NCBI GenBank assembly: GCA_023145185.1
Contig: JAGLEG010000440.1
Coordinates: 1-24,089, forward strand
Direction: 5' to 3'
DNA from: Thermoplasmata archaeon
GTDB taxonomy: Archaea; Thermoplasmatota; Penumbrarchaeia; Penumbrarchaeales; Penumbrarchaeaceae
Length of the DNA stretch: 24,089 nt
Part shown: piece after piece, positions 7,688 to 15,485 of the stretch
Numbering within the stretch: position 1 is the stretch's first letter
Layout: the number at the start of each line of letters is the position of its first letter
Notes under the pieces: model-generated
What the model saw: only the letters and a program-made list of their open reading frames with translations
Told to the model about the DNA's origin: nothing
Database searches by the model: none
Made by a program: the position numbers and the translations under genes

Positions 7688-9030
7688 CTGCTGCCCTCCT
7701 TCTTCACGCTGAACGCCCTTCGGGTCTTGATCATCTCAACGAACGCCTCGATCCTGGTCCTGACCTGCTCCACGTCCCCGTCGTCGTACTCGCTCTCCAG
7801 CTTGATCATGGGTATCTCCGCCTCCCGGAGCTTCATCTCTATCTTGGTGGCCTCCAGATTGTTCAGGTGGCATCCTCTCAGCGTGTGGAATACCACCCCC
7901 TCCACCCCGAACAGATGGATCGACTCCTTCATCCTCCTGATGCGGTCGTCGTTCGGTGAAAAACAGGGGCACGTGCATGGGAAGAAATACCTCTCTGCAA
8001 GGGCCATCAGCATCTCGGACATGGAGCGCTCATCCAGCATCACGGGGTCGGACATTATCCGATGACCCGAACAGAGCTCGTCGCTCACTATCAGGCCCCC
8101 GCTCTCCTCCACAAGGGATGGGATCTTGAAGTTGGGATATATCATGGGTGACCCCGCCAGCATTATCCTGGCAGCCCCGGTCTCCCCTGCGTGGAGCCCT
8201 TTCCTGACCATCACCTTGAGCTCCTTTTCAAGGTCCTTCACCTTCTTTGTCCACCTGGTTATCTCATCCTTCTGGGACGCCTGGGCGATCAACATCATAT
8301 CCTGGCCGGATATTGGGGGGGTTTTGCTCTTCCGGTATTCGAGCAGCCTGCCCCAGGCGGCCTGGGCGTCGTTCCATTTGCCGATCTCATTTAAAAGCGC
8401 CTTTCTCTTGATCTTCCTGCCAGTGAGCTCCTCCAGCTTCTGCTTGAGGAATTTTATCTCCCCCATCCAGAGCCTGGAGGTGGTATCTCCCGTCTTGACC
8501 CGTGGGATGTTCATCATCATCACCGGGGCCCAATCCTCGTAGATCTCCGCAAGCTTCAGCTTTCCGTCACATGTGGCAGGGCATACCAGCAGGTCGATCT
8601 CCTCAGCGAGTGGGTCAGAATGGACCATCTTGGCACCTATCGTTGATTTGACCATGGGGCAAAGTCCGGCGTCACCAAGCAGCTCATTTGCGGGATGGAC
8701 AGGCTCGTAATAGCCGGAGGATACCCTCACCCCCCTCGCCCCGGCGGCGTTGATCAGCTCGAACGGGACCATGACGCAGAGTGTCCCCACGACCTTTCCT
8801 CCCGTCTTTCGAAACTCCTTGAGCTCCTTGACGCGGATCCCACCGTAGGTGTGGATATCGTCGAAGTACTTCATCACGGCAGGCCGATCTTTCTGCGCCC
8901 TGAGGTTCTCTCTCACCCTCTTTTCCATCTTCCTCGATTCCACAGTCGTCCTCTTCCTCTGCTCGTCAGAGAAGTACTCCTCCCTGTCCTTGAGGTATCT
9001 GGGCGGCCCTTCCTGGTCACTTCTGGACAT
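7684..9030 (-). CDS. HgdB-family iron-sulfur protein (2-hydroxyacyl-CoA dehydratase / benzoyl-CoA reductase / double-cubane type)
   Basis: A 448-residue member of the HGD-D family, the electron acceptor and catalytic partner of HgdC-type activases. Recognisable family landmarks are GTLCVMVPFELINAAGA (about 82-98), C124 in GLCPMVKS, CPATCDGK (150-157), C320 in DELCSG, the cluster PCTCPCF (C352, C354, C356) and C387 in RGCHLNN. Nine cysteines exceed the three ligands needed for one cubane. The first ~45 residues are highly charged and probably helical. Only one HgdB-type subunit is encoded, whereas dehydratases and class I benzoyl-CoA reductases use two; this resembles the homodimeric double-cubane cluster proteins. 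Length is close to the larger BcrB/BzdO-type subunits. ATG 9030 follows directly on the polyferredoxin stop (TAG ATG), with AAGGAGGG upstream. The substrate cannot be assigned: acyl-CoA compounds or small molecules are both possible. Confidence 0.88.
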   Translation of the reverse strand: MSRSDQEGPPRYLKDREEYFSDEQRKRTTVESRKMEKRVRENLRAQKDRPAVMKYFDDIHTYGGIRVKELKEFRKTGGKVVGTLCVMVPFELINAAGARGVRVSSGYYEPVHPANELLGDAGLCPMVKSTIGAKMVHSDPLAEEIDLLVCPATCDGKLKLAEIYEDWAPVMMMNIPRVKTGDTTSRLWMGEIKFLKQKLEELTGRKIKRKALLNEIGKWNDAQAAWGRLLEYRKSKTPPISGQDMMLIAQASQKDEITRWTKKVKDLEKELKVMVRKGLHAGETGAARIMLAGSPMIYPNFKIPSLVEESGGLIVSDELCSGHRIMSDPVMLDERSMSEMLMALAERYFFPCTCPCFSPNDDRIRRMKESIHLFGVEGVVFHTLRGCHLNNLEATKIEMKLREAEIPMIKLESEYDDGDVEQVRTRIEAFVEMIKTRRAFSVKKEGSS

Positions 9031-10002
9031 CTACTTTCCCTCCTTTCTATGAAACATTCCCAAAAATCCCAATCGTCCTGGCTTTTTTGAGGATGCTAAC
9101 CTCTTCGGCCCAAAGGATAGGGAAAGACACCCCTCCTCCGGGCACATCTCCACACATCTCCCGCAGAGCGTGCAGTCCGATCCGGCCACGTCCACGCTCT
9201 CCATATCCTCGTACACACGATCGTGGTCCACCGGGCACACCCTCAGGCATATCCTGCACTTGGTGCACTTGTCCACGTCCTTCTCCAGCCACATCAGCGA
9301 GAAACGGCTGAAGAGGGCCATGAACGCCCCCATTGGGCATATCCGGCAGAACGCCATCTTCACGAAGAACGAGGATACCAGAAACAGAAGAAGCGATACG
9401 ATCGCAAGCAGAGGAAGCGCCGTTCCCCATGGCTCCAGGCCCAACAGCTGTTCGGACACGGTGAAGAAACCCTTTGCGGGACACACCTGACAGAACGGGA
9501 GCGCAAGGGTGGACTGACATCCAAGCAGGCCCAAACCCGACAGCCCGATCGGTAGAGACAGCAGAACGGTGAGGAACAGGATCACGTACTTCACAGGCCT
9601 CAGGAGCTCCCGATGGGCCCATTTCAATCTATATGGCCTGATGTTCAGATTCTCCCGAAGATACGCCAGACCCTCCTGGACCAGCCCGAACGGGCAGAGC
9701 CACGAGCACCAGATCCTTCCAAGGACCAGCACCATCAGCACGATGATAAGCAGGACGACGATAACGTCAACGTAGTATGTCGACGCCCCGCTGGTCATGC
9801 CGTCCTGGAACTGATAGTAGAAACAGGATGTGGGGGCCGTATCCACATATCTACAAGACGCATTGGGGAGGAACAGCGTTCGGAGCATCGGTGAGGTGCC
9901 AAAAGGAGGAAGGCCAAAACTCTGTCCAAGCAGGAAGGCCACTCCCAGGAACTGGAACAGAAGCCGCCACGGCCTTATGATGCTCCCCTTGAACCTATCC
10001 AT
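9031..10002 (-). CDS. NapH-like membrane polyferredoxin
   Basis: A 323-residue integral membrane iron-sulfur protein. About four helices are visible (residues ~14-30, 77-98, 136-160, 194-216). The NapH/NosR/RdxA-type motifs C99-x3-C103-P and C219-x2-C222-P follow helices 2 and 4. A further C171-x2-C174-P lies in the loop between helices 3 and 4. The C-terminus is a two-cluster ferredoxin: C246-x2-C-x2-C-x3-C256-P and C277-x2-C-x2-C-x3-C287-P. Two cysteines (C50, C60) lie in the first loop. The family passes electrons between the membrane and soluble iron-sulfur partners; here the likely receivers are the activases downstream. A longer frame reaches 10104, but ATG 10002 has GGAAGGAG just upstream and forms a TGATG overlap with the FG-GAP gene. 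The tail ends in LGFLGMFHRKEGK. No molybdo-reductase gene is nearby, so a nitrate or nitrous oxide role is unlikely. Confidence 0.9.
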   Translation of the reverse strand: MDRFKGSIIRPWRLLFQFLGVAFLLGQSFGLPPFGTSPMLRTLFLPNASCRYVDTAPTSCFYYQFQDGMTSGASTYYVDVIVVLLIIVLMVLVLGRIWCSWLCPFGLVQEGLAYLRENLNIRPYRLKWAHRELLRPVKYVILFLTVLLSLPIGLSGLGLLGCQSTLALPFCQVCPAKGFFTVSEQLLGLEPWGTALPLLAIVSLLLFLVSSFFVKMAFCRICPMGAFMALFSRFSLMWLEKDVDKCTKCRICLRVCPVDHDRVYEDMESVDVAGSDCTLCGRCVEMCPEEGCLSLSFGPKRLASSKKPGRLGFLGMFHRKEGK

Positions 10003-11285
10003 CACTCCTTCCACATCCGCTTCCTTTTGATGTACAGCCTGACCGCGATACCAATTTCTATAAGCGCTATCGCCACCCCTATCATGATAATGACCTGGAG
10101 CCACTGGATGACCTCGTCAACCTCTCCAAGCACCGCCTCCATCTCCTTTGTCCCCCCGTCGATCACGTAGACGTGAGGCGTTGAATACCCTGATGTGAAA
10201 TCACCCTTCCCGTTGTATCCGCCCTGACCTGCTATGATCTCGATCTGGCCATCCTTGTCCGGGTCCGCAAGGACCACTCCGAGTATGTCCCTACCCAGGT
10301 TCTCCGACTGCCACTCAAGCTGGTGTGTGACCCCGTCGAATACGAAGATATACCCTCCCATGTTCCCTACAACGATCTCCAGGGTGCCATCATTATCGAT
10401 GTCCCCAATGTCCAGCCCGTACGCCTTGGGGCCCAGGTTATCGCTCCGCCATATCTGCCTGTATTCGCCGCCAACGTAGTGGTGGATGAACAGCCACCCC
10501 TCCCTGTATCTGTAACCGTTGGAGGTCACTATCTCAAGGACGCCGTCGCCGTCCAGGTCCACGATCTTCATCCCCTCCATGCACCCCTCGAGGTCGGGGC
10601 TCTTCCACTCCAGCTCCTTCGTCTCAAGGTCGAACACGCGAAGGTAGCCCTCTCCCTTGACGTCCCCGAGGGCGGAGCCGGATGTGCAGATCAGCTCGTC
10701 CTCTCCGTCGTTGTCAACGTCGGCGATCTCTATATGCCGGATCCTGGAATCAAATGGGTCCAGCTGGTCGTAGGGCTCCTTCTCCCCCTGTCGGAAGAAG
10801 TACACCGTCCCCCATCCCTGATCGGTCTTGAAGCCGGTCCCCACTATCAGCTCGTTCTTCCCGTCCCCGTCCATGTCGTGTAACAGCAACCCGTGGGCAT
10901 CCCTCACAAGACCTGTGGAGGTCCACTCCACCTTCTTGGTCTGGCCGTCTATGGAGCGGACTATCCCGTCCCCGTCGCCAACGATGATCTCGATCGCACT
11001 ATCATCATCGAACTGCCCTGTTGTCAACCCCCAAACACGCGTGCCGAACTGGTCGGATATCCAGTCCACGTGGTAATCTCCGGACCTGTATTCAGCGGAG
11101 ACAACATATCCGTCGTAGGACCCGAACAGGATTTCCATTCTGCCGTCGTCGTCCACGTCCTCACAGATGATGGAGTCGAACCTGCCTATTCCCGAGGATA
11201 GGTCGGACGGCTCCACCTCTGCGGACGCCAGAGTAAGAAAGAAGGGGACGATAAGCAGTGCTGTCAATACAAGCGCCCATCTCAT
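10002..11285 (-). CDS. Exported FG-GAP/VCBS seven-bladed beta-propeller, membrane anchored
   Basis: A 427-residue protein with a signal peptide (MRWALVLTALLIVPFFLTLASAE), a propeller built from seven integrin-like calcium repeats, and one C-terminal helix (VIIMIGVAIALIEIGIAVRLYI) with a KRKRMWKE tail. The repeats are easy to see as acidic loops followed by a short beta strand: DVDDDGRMEILFGS, QFDDDSAIEIIVGD, DMDGDGKNELIVGT, DVDNDGEDELICTS, DLDGDGVLEIVTSN, DIDNDGTLEIVVGN and DPDKDGQIEIIAGQ. Such propellers act outside the cell in protein, glycan or ligand binding and need calcium. It is the fourth consecutive propeller gene, following the WD40 gene with its stop and start adjacent (TAG ATG) and sharing 1 nt with the polyferredoxin gene. 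That coupling suggests the propellers and redox proteins are made together. No catalytic residues are recognised. Confidence 0.9.
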   Translation of the reverse strand: MRWALVLTALLIVPFFLTLASAEVEPSDLSSGIGRFDSIICEDVDDDGRMEILFGSYDGYVVSAEYRSGDYHVDWISDQFGTRVWGLTTGQFDDDSAIEIIVGDGDGIVRSIDGQTKKVEWTSTGLVRDAHGLLLHDMDGDGKNELIVGTGFKTDQGWGTVYFFRQGEKEPYDQLDPFDSRIRHIEIADVDNDGEDELICTSGSALGDVKGEGYLRVFDLETKELEWKSPDLEGCMEGMKIVDLDGDGVLEIVTSNGYRYREGWLFIHHYVGGEYRQIWRSDNLGPKAYGLDIGDIDNDGTLEIVVGNMGGYIFVFDGVTHQLEWQSENLGRDILGVVLADPDKDGQIEIIAGQGGYNGKGDFTSGYSTPHVYVIDGGTKEMEAVLGEVDEVIQWLQVIIMIGVAIALIEIGIAVRLYIKRKRMWKE

Positions 11286-12482
11286 CTAGCTCCTCCTCCT
11301 TTTTATCCTGTTGATAACGGGCCGATAGAGGAGCGCGATGAACGTGGCGGAGAGTATGACCATCACGATGATCGTGGCGATCCAGATGGTATCGCTCCCT
11401 GGATCATCCTCCACCTCTCCCCCGAAACGGTAGAGAATGACCGTATGCGTCTTACCAAGCCCCGAGGCGAGATATCTCCCGTCGGGGGACCACCTGGAGT
11501 GCATCACCATCGCGTGCTGCTCCACGCCGTCCTTGAACACCTTCATGTCCGAGCCGGTCTCCATGTCCTTGATGTCGAGGGTGAGATCCACTCCCGAGAT
11601 CGCCGCGATCTGGCCGTTTGGATGAATGTCCACTCCCCTTACGCAGTTGTGGTCCCCCCAGCTGGTCCTCTCCTCACCTGTTGTGGAGTTCCAGGTCTTG
11701 ATCTTGTAGTCCCTTGACCCGGTGATAAGGATTGAATCGTCGGGGCTCCAGTCCAGGTCCAGAACGCCGGAGGTGTGCCCGCTCATGTTCAGCAGGACCT
11801 CCGATCCAGGAAAGGACCAGACCCGAACGGTCCGGTCGTCCGAGCAGGTCGCTATCCTGTCCCCTTCATGGGACCATTTAACGCCAAGCACGCCGTCCCT
11901 GTGTCCCTTGAGCACCGTGACGGGAAACCCGGTATTCATGTCCCAGACCCGGGTGATGTTCTCCCCCGCGTTCTGGGGGATCACCTTGTCCGTGCCGGAC
12001 CCGGAGGCCAGATATCTGGAATCTGGAGAGAAGTCCAGGCAGAGGATGGACCCCTCATGTCCTGGGAGCGTCCATTTACGGTCCCAGGTCCCCACGTTGA
12101 AAACGACCACTTTCAGTGAATCACCCCCCACCGCCAGGTATCTCCCGTCCGGGGAGAACGCGCACGCCCTCAGGGGCATCGTTCCATCCGGGGCGAAACC
12201 GTCGCACCTGGTCTCCTGCGGGTTGAGGTCCAGCACCGTCAGGACCGACCCGTCCGATGCGTTCAGAACGTAACAGGTATTATCGAAGAAGGTGGCGGCT
12301 ACGAGCGTCCCATCCGGGGACCAATCTAGCTTCCAGAAGGTCGCCTCGTCATCATCTTTCACGAACTCCCACACCTTCTCCAGCGTCCTTGGGTCCAGAT
12401 CGTCATCTGCCGAATTGGATAGAGGCAGTACCATGACCAGGACGATAAGGGTTGAAAGCAGCAGTGTAGCTGACCTGATCAT
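11286..12482 (-). CDS. Exported WD40 seven-bladed beta-propeller, membrane anchored
   Basis: A 398-residue protein with a signal peptide (ATLLLSTLIVLVMVLPLSNSA), about seven WD40 blades and a C-terminal helix (TIWIATIIVMVILSATFIALLY) followed by NRIKRRRS. Blade landmarks include FSPDGRYLAVGG, GHEGSILCLDFSPDSRYLAS, RVWDMNTG, GHRDGVLGVKWSHEGDRIAT, VRVWSFPG, GHTSGVLDLDWSPDDSILIT and WSPDGRYLASG, with the GH...WD pattern of the family. WD40 domains are protein-interaction platforms, usually cytoplasmic; the signal peptide and C-terminal anchor put this one on the outer face, which is less common. Its ATG overlaps the stop of the upstream PQQ-like propeller gene (ATGA). It probably serves as a scaffold within the surface assembly. 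Family and topology are clear from the sequence; the binding partner is not. Confidence 0.9.
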   Translation of the reverse strand: MIRSATLLLSTLIVLVMVLPLSNSADDDLDPRTLEKVWEFVKDDDEATFWKLDWSPDGTLVAATFFDNTCYVLNASDGSVLTVLDLNPQETRCDGFAPDGTMPLRACAFSPDGRYLAVGGDSLKVVVFNVGTWDRKWTLPGHEGSILCLDFSPDSRYLASGSGTDKVIPQNAGENITRVWDMNTGFPVTVLKGHRDGVLGVKWSHEGDRIATCSDDRTVRVWSFPGSEVLLNMSGHTSGVLDLDWSPDDSILITGSRDYKIKTWNSTTGEERTSWGDHNCVRGVDIHPNGQIAAISGVDLTLDIKDMETGSDMKVFKDGVEQHAMVMHSRWSPDGRYLASGLGKTHTVILYRFGGEVEDDPGSDTIWIATIIVMVILSATFIALLYRPVINRIKRRRS

Positions 12483-14104
12483 CGCATCTCCTCCTTCAGC
12501 GTATCCCTCTCGTACCTCATGGACCTGACGAACAGGAGGATCAGCAGCAGGACCAGGAGGTCAAACGTTATTACGGCCCCCGCCCCCAGGACGTAGGGTA
12601 TCCGCTTCGCCTCCTGATCGATCGCCGAACCGACGTCCTCGCCGGTATCCGCCCCCGGCTCCACGATCAATGAGGCCGTTGTGACCCCATCGGCCATATC
12701 GTCCATCCCTGCCCTGACCGTGACCTCGATGGTGGACCTGGAAGAGACGACCGGCGGCACGTAAACTGCATGGAACGCCCCATCCTCATCGGTCATGGCC
12801 TCGCCCTCGAAGGTCATCTCACCGGCCGAGACCGTGAAATGGATAAGCGATCCCGCTACCCTCTCCTCGTTCTGATCGAAGACGGTCAGGTTGATGCCCA
12901 CTATGTCGTCGGATGTGAACTCCACGATGTCCGGTACCATCTTGACGGATAGGCCGATGGGACGGTCCCCGATGCAGTAGACGGTCCAGTCGCAGGACCC
13001 GAAATATATCGAACCGTTGTGCAGGACCGGTGAGCTGTAGATATAACCCTTGACGGTGTGGTTCCAGAGTATAACACCGGTGGTCGCATCCATGCAGTAC
13101 ATGTTGTAATCGTCCGACCCGATGTAGAGGGTTCCGTTGTTCAAAACGGGTGATGACCCCCCCTGGAAATCCCTGGTCTCCGTGGACCAGACGACCTCCC
13201 CCTCCTCTATCGTACCGCTTGCATCAGGGTCTTCCGTTGGAAGGCACCAGCAGTACTCGAAGGAGCCGAAGTACACCTTATCATCGTAAACGGTGGGGGA
13301 CGAGTATACGGGATACCCCACCTCGAAGGACCAGGCGACCGACCCGTTAACCGCATTCATTGCCCAGAACATATCGTCCTCACCCCCGCCAAAATAGAGG
13401 AGGCCGTTGTGGAGAGGGGCGGTGGAGTAAAGCTCCACGGTGTTGAACGTCCATTGTATGGCGCCGTCATCGAGCGATATACATCTGAAGGTTCCATCTA
13501 TCGAACCTATGAAGACGAGTCCGTTCTCCTCATCTATCGTTGGAGAGGCCCAGATATCGCTTCCGATCGGAGCCTTCCAGATGAGGTCCCCGTCAAGGGA
13601 AAGCCTGTAGAGGTTCCCGTCGTGACAGCCGAACAGTATGGAATCGAGATAGTAATGGGCCGAGGAGAATATCTGGGCCCCGCAGTCGTAGGACCAGACC
13701 TCTACGGGAACGCCGTCATCTCCCGGCAGCTGGATACAGTACATCTTTCCATCAGCAGATCCGAAATATGCCCTGGACCCATGGATAAGGGCCGTGGTCT
13801 GTACCAGCCCCCCGGTCTTGAACTTCCAGTTCAGGGAGCCCGTATCGGGGTCCAGGGAGTAGACCCACCCGTCATCTGACCCGATGAGCATTCCACCGTC
13901 ATAGAAGCTGGGGGAGGAGAGGACCTGATCGTTTGCCCTGAAGCTCCACCTGAGCTTACCCTCCCCGGGAAGCTCCCCCTCCGCCGTCCCCGTGTTGATC
14001 GAGGAGCCCCTCCACTCTGACCACGATGTCGGCGCGGCGGCGGCGCCCATCAGGGGGACGAGAAGAAGAAGAGCGAAGATCAGATAGAATCCTTTGGACC
14101 TCAT
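12479..14104 (-). CDS. Exported PQQ-like eight-bladed beta-propeller with Ig-like domain and membrane anchor
   Basis: A 541-residue protein: a signal peptide (FYLIFALLLLVPLMGAAAA), eight PQQ-like blades (residues about 45-395), an Ig-like domain of the bacterial-invasin type (about 400-490, beginning MVPDIVEFTSDDIVGINLTV), and a C-terminal helix (VLGAGAVITFDLLVLLLILLFV) with a charged tail. Blades repeat a pattern like SSPxxxxGxxYFGSxDGxxYCxDxxTGxxxW. The tryptophan and glycine positions match BamB-like scaffold propellers. No set of quinoprotein dehydrogenase active-site residues is apparent, so a structural or binding role is preferred over an enzyme. Many blades place a cysteine in the strand (MYCIQ, FRCIS, CWCLP, MYCMD, VYCIG). 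It overlaps the WD40 gene by 4 nt and follows another PQQ-like propeller gene after a 62-nt gap. ATG 14104 has AGGGGTG upstream. Confidence 0.9.
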   Translation of the reverse strand: MRSKGFYLIFALLLLVPLMGAAAAPTSWSEWRGSSINTGTAEGELPGEGKLRWSFRANDQVLSSPSFYDGGMLIGSDDGWVYSLDPDTGSLNWKFKTGGLVQTTALIHGSRAYFGSADGKMYCIQLPGDDGVPVEVWSYDCGAQIFSSAHYYLDSILFGCHDGNLYRLSLDGDLIWKAPIGSDIWASPTIDEENGLVFIGSIDGTFRCISLDDGAIQWTFNTVELYSTAPLHNGLLYFGGGEDDMFWAMNAVNGSVAWSFEVGYPVYSSPTVYDDKVYFGSFEYCWCLPTEDPDASGTIEEGEVVWSTETRDFQGGSSPVLNNGTLYIGSDDYNMYCMDATTGVILWNHTVKGYIYSSPVLHNGSIYFGSCDWTVYCIGDRPIGLSVKMVPDIVEFTSDDIVGINLTVFDQNEERVAGSLIHFTVSAGEMTFEGEAMTDEDGAFHAVYVPPVVSSRSTIEVTVRAGMDDMADGVTTASLIVEPGADTGEDVGSAIDQEAKRIPYVLGAGAVITFDLLVLLLILLFVRSMRYERDTLKEEMR

Positions 14105-14166
14105 GGTACACCCCTAACGATTGGAATCCCCTGTCCTTGAGTGGTTTTCTTACTTGATTAAACTTA

Positions 14167-15444
14167 TTATCTGGACCTTCTCATCTTTCTCATGGCCAGA
14201 AGGATAATAATTGCTATGGACACGTAGATGATCGTCTTGAGCGCCAGAACGGCGAAGAGGAGCCCAAGCCTCCCGGGATCGGGTTCATCCTCCTCTCCTG
14301 GTTCGTCGTTGACGTCCTCGGCACCTATCCTCCTAACGTAGCCATTGGTGTCACCGAAGAATATCGAGCCGTCGTAATAGGCTGGAGAGGTTCCATCCGT
14401 GTCCCCCATCTCGAAGGAGCGGTTCACCGAACCATCGGTCCTGTTGAGGATCACCAACCCCTGATCGTGGGTCACCAGGACCATGTCGTCCAGCAGGAGA
14501 GGGGAGGACCCGACCTTCGCCGCGCCCATGTTCCACTCCCATATCGGGGCACCGTTGAGGGCGTCGAAACAATACACTATCCCGTTGTCACATCCCACCA
14601 CAACGACGTCCCCGTCCACGGCAGGAGACGAGGATATGCCGTCGCCCAGGGATCGGTTCCAGTACATATCTCCGGTATCTGCATCCAGACAGTAGAGGTG
14701 CCCGTCGTAGGAGCCGAAATACACCTTGGCGTTCGACACGGCAGGCGACGATGGGATGTAATCCGCCTGGAAGCTCCAGATCTCCCTGCCGTTGAGAACG
14801 TCCACACATCTGAGCAGGCCGTCGCAGGAGCCGAAGAATATGTTTCCATCGTGATAGGATGGGGACGTGTGAACCCAGCCGGAGCATCCGATGAACTTCC
14901 ACTGCCGCTCTCCCGTGAGCTCGTCCAGGCAGTAGACGCTGTCGTCATACGATCCGAACACAACCCTTCCGTCAGCCACCAGAGGGGAGGACCTGATATC
15001 TCCCCCTGTCCCGCTCTGCCACACCCATTTCACCGTCCCGTTCGTGGCGTGGATGGCCTTCACCATCCCGGTGTTGTCCGCTGCAATGATCAACCCCGTA
15101 TCGGGGGAGTATGTGGGCGTTGCCTCTATTGGGCCTCCCATCCTGTGGGTCCACAGGAGGTCTCCGGTCCCGGGATCGAGGTTGTACAGGGTACCGTTCA
15201 CGGTCCCGAACAGGACCCCCCATGGACCGGCGGAGAATGAGCTGGTGATGGAGGAATCCGCTTTGGCCTCCCACAGGAGGGCCAGTGACCCGTTGCAGAG
15301 GGTCTCGTTCCTGTAACCGCTGTTCTCTTTGTCCCCACGAAATGAGGTCCAGCCCTCATCCGCTGATATCGATGATAGCGGAAGGAGTGACATGAGGAGG
15401 ATCAGGATGATCCATGACACGCGGGACCTTCTAGCGCTTCCCAT
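14167..15444 (-). CDS. Exported PQQ-like eight-bladed beta-propeller, membrane anchored
   Basis: A 425-residue protein with a signal peptide (VSWIILILLMSLLPLSSISA), about eight PQQ-like blades and a C-terminal helix (LKTIIYVSIAIIILLAM) followed by RKMRRSR. Blades carry LYNLDPGTGDLLW, VKAIHATNGTVKW, VYCLDELTGERQW, LRCVDVLNGREIW, LYCLDADTGDMYW and VYCFDALNGAPIW, then two weaker ones. A short acidic and proline-rich linker (NDEPGEEDEPDPG) joins the propeller to the anchor. It is a paralogue of the next PQQ-like gene but lacks the Ig-like domain. The likely role is an outer-face scaffold or binding protein. ATG 15444 has GAGGTGAT directly before it. A 41-nt gap separates it from the permease-like gene upstream, so they are probably cotranscribed. 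Enzymatic PQQ use is not supported by visible residues. Confidence 0.9.
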   Translation of the reverse strand: MGSARRSRVSWIILILLMSLLPLSSISADEGWTSFRGDKENSGYRNETLCNGSLALLWEAKADSSITSSFSAGPWGVLFGTVNGTLYNLDPGTGDLLWTHRMGGPIEATPTYSPDTGLIIAADNTGMVKAIHATNGTVKWVWQSGTGGDIRSSPLVADGRVVFGSYDDSVYCLDELTGERQWKFIGCSGWVHTSPSYHDGNIFFGSCDGLLRCVDVLNGREIWSFQADYIPSSPAVSNAKVYFGSYDGHLYCLDADTGDMYWNRSLGDGISSSPAVDGDVVVVGCDNGIVYCFDALNGAPIWEWNMGAAKVGSSPLLLDDMVLVTHDQGLVILNRTDGSVNRSFEMGDTDGTSPAYYDGSIFFGDTNGYVRRIGAEDVNDEPGEEDEPDPGRLGLLFAVLALKTIIYVSIAIIILLAMRKMRRSR

Positions 15445-15485
15445 ATCACCTCATTGTCTCTCAAGATTTGTAAGCTTATCGATTA

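Noticed and set aside
6082..8065. Long plus-strand frames (for example 6082-6627, 6642-7403 and 7589-8065) opposite the activase and HgdB-like genes
   Set aside because: The minus strand carries recognised families with motifs and ribosome binding sites; the plus-strand translations show no family features.
6027..9030. A complete class I benzoyl-CoA reductase
   Set aside because: Only one HgdB-fold subunit is present instead of two, and no ring-cleavage or acyl-CoA pathway genes accompany it; the resemblance is limited to the paired ATPases.
10003..10104. N-terminal extension of the polyferredoxin to an in-frame start at 10104
   Set aside because: It would overlap the FG-GAP gene by about 100 nt, its sequence is polar and shadow-like, and a strong ribosome binding site serves ATG 10002.
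14467..15240. A 257-codon plus-strand frame opposite the first PQQ-like propeller
   Set aside because: Its repetitive look simply mirrors the blade repeats on the other strand.
12479..15444. Quinoprotein (PQQ-dependent) alcohol dehydrogenases
   Set aside because: Blades match, but I see no dehydrogenase active-site set, cytochrome domain or PQQ biosynthesis gene; scaffold-type PQQ-like propellers fit better.
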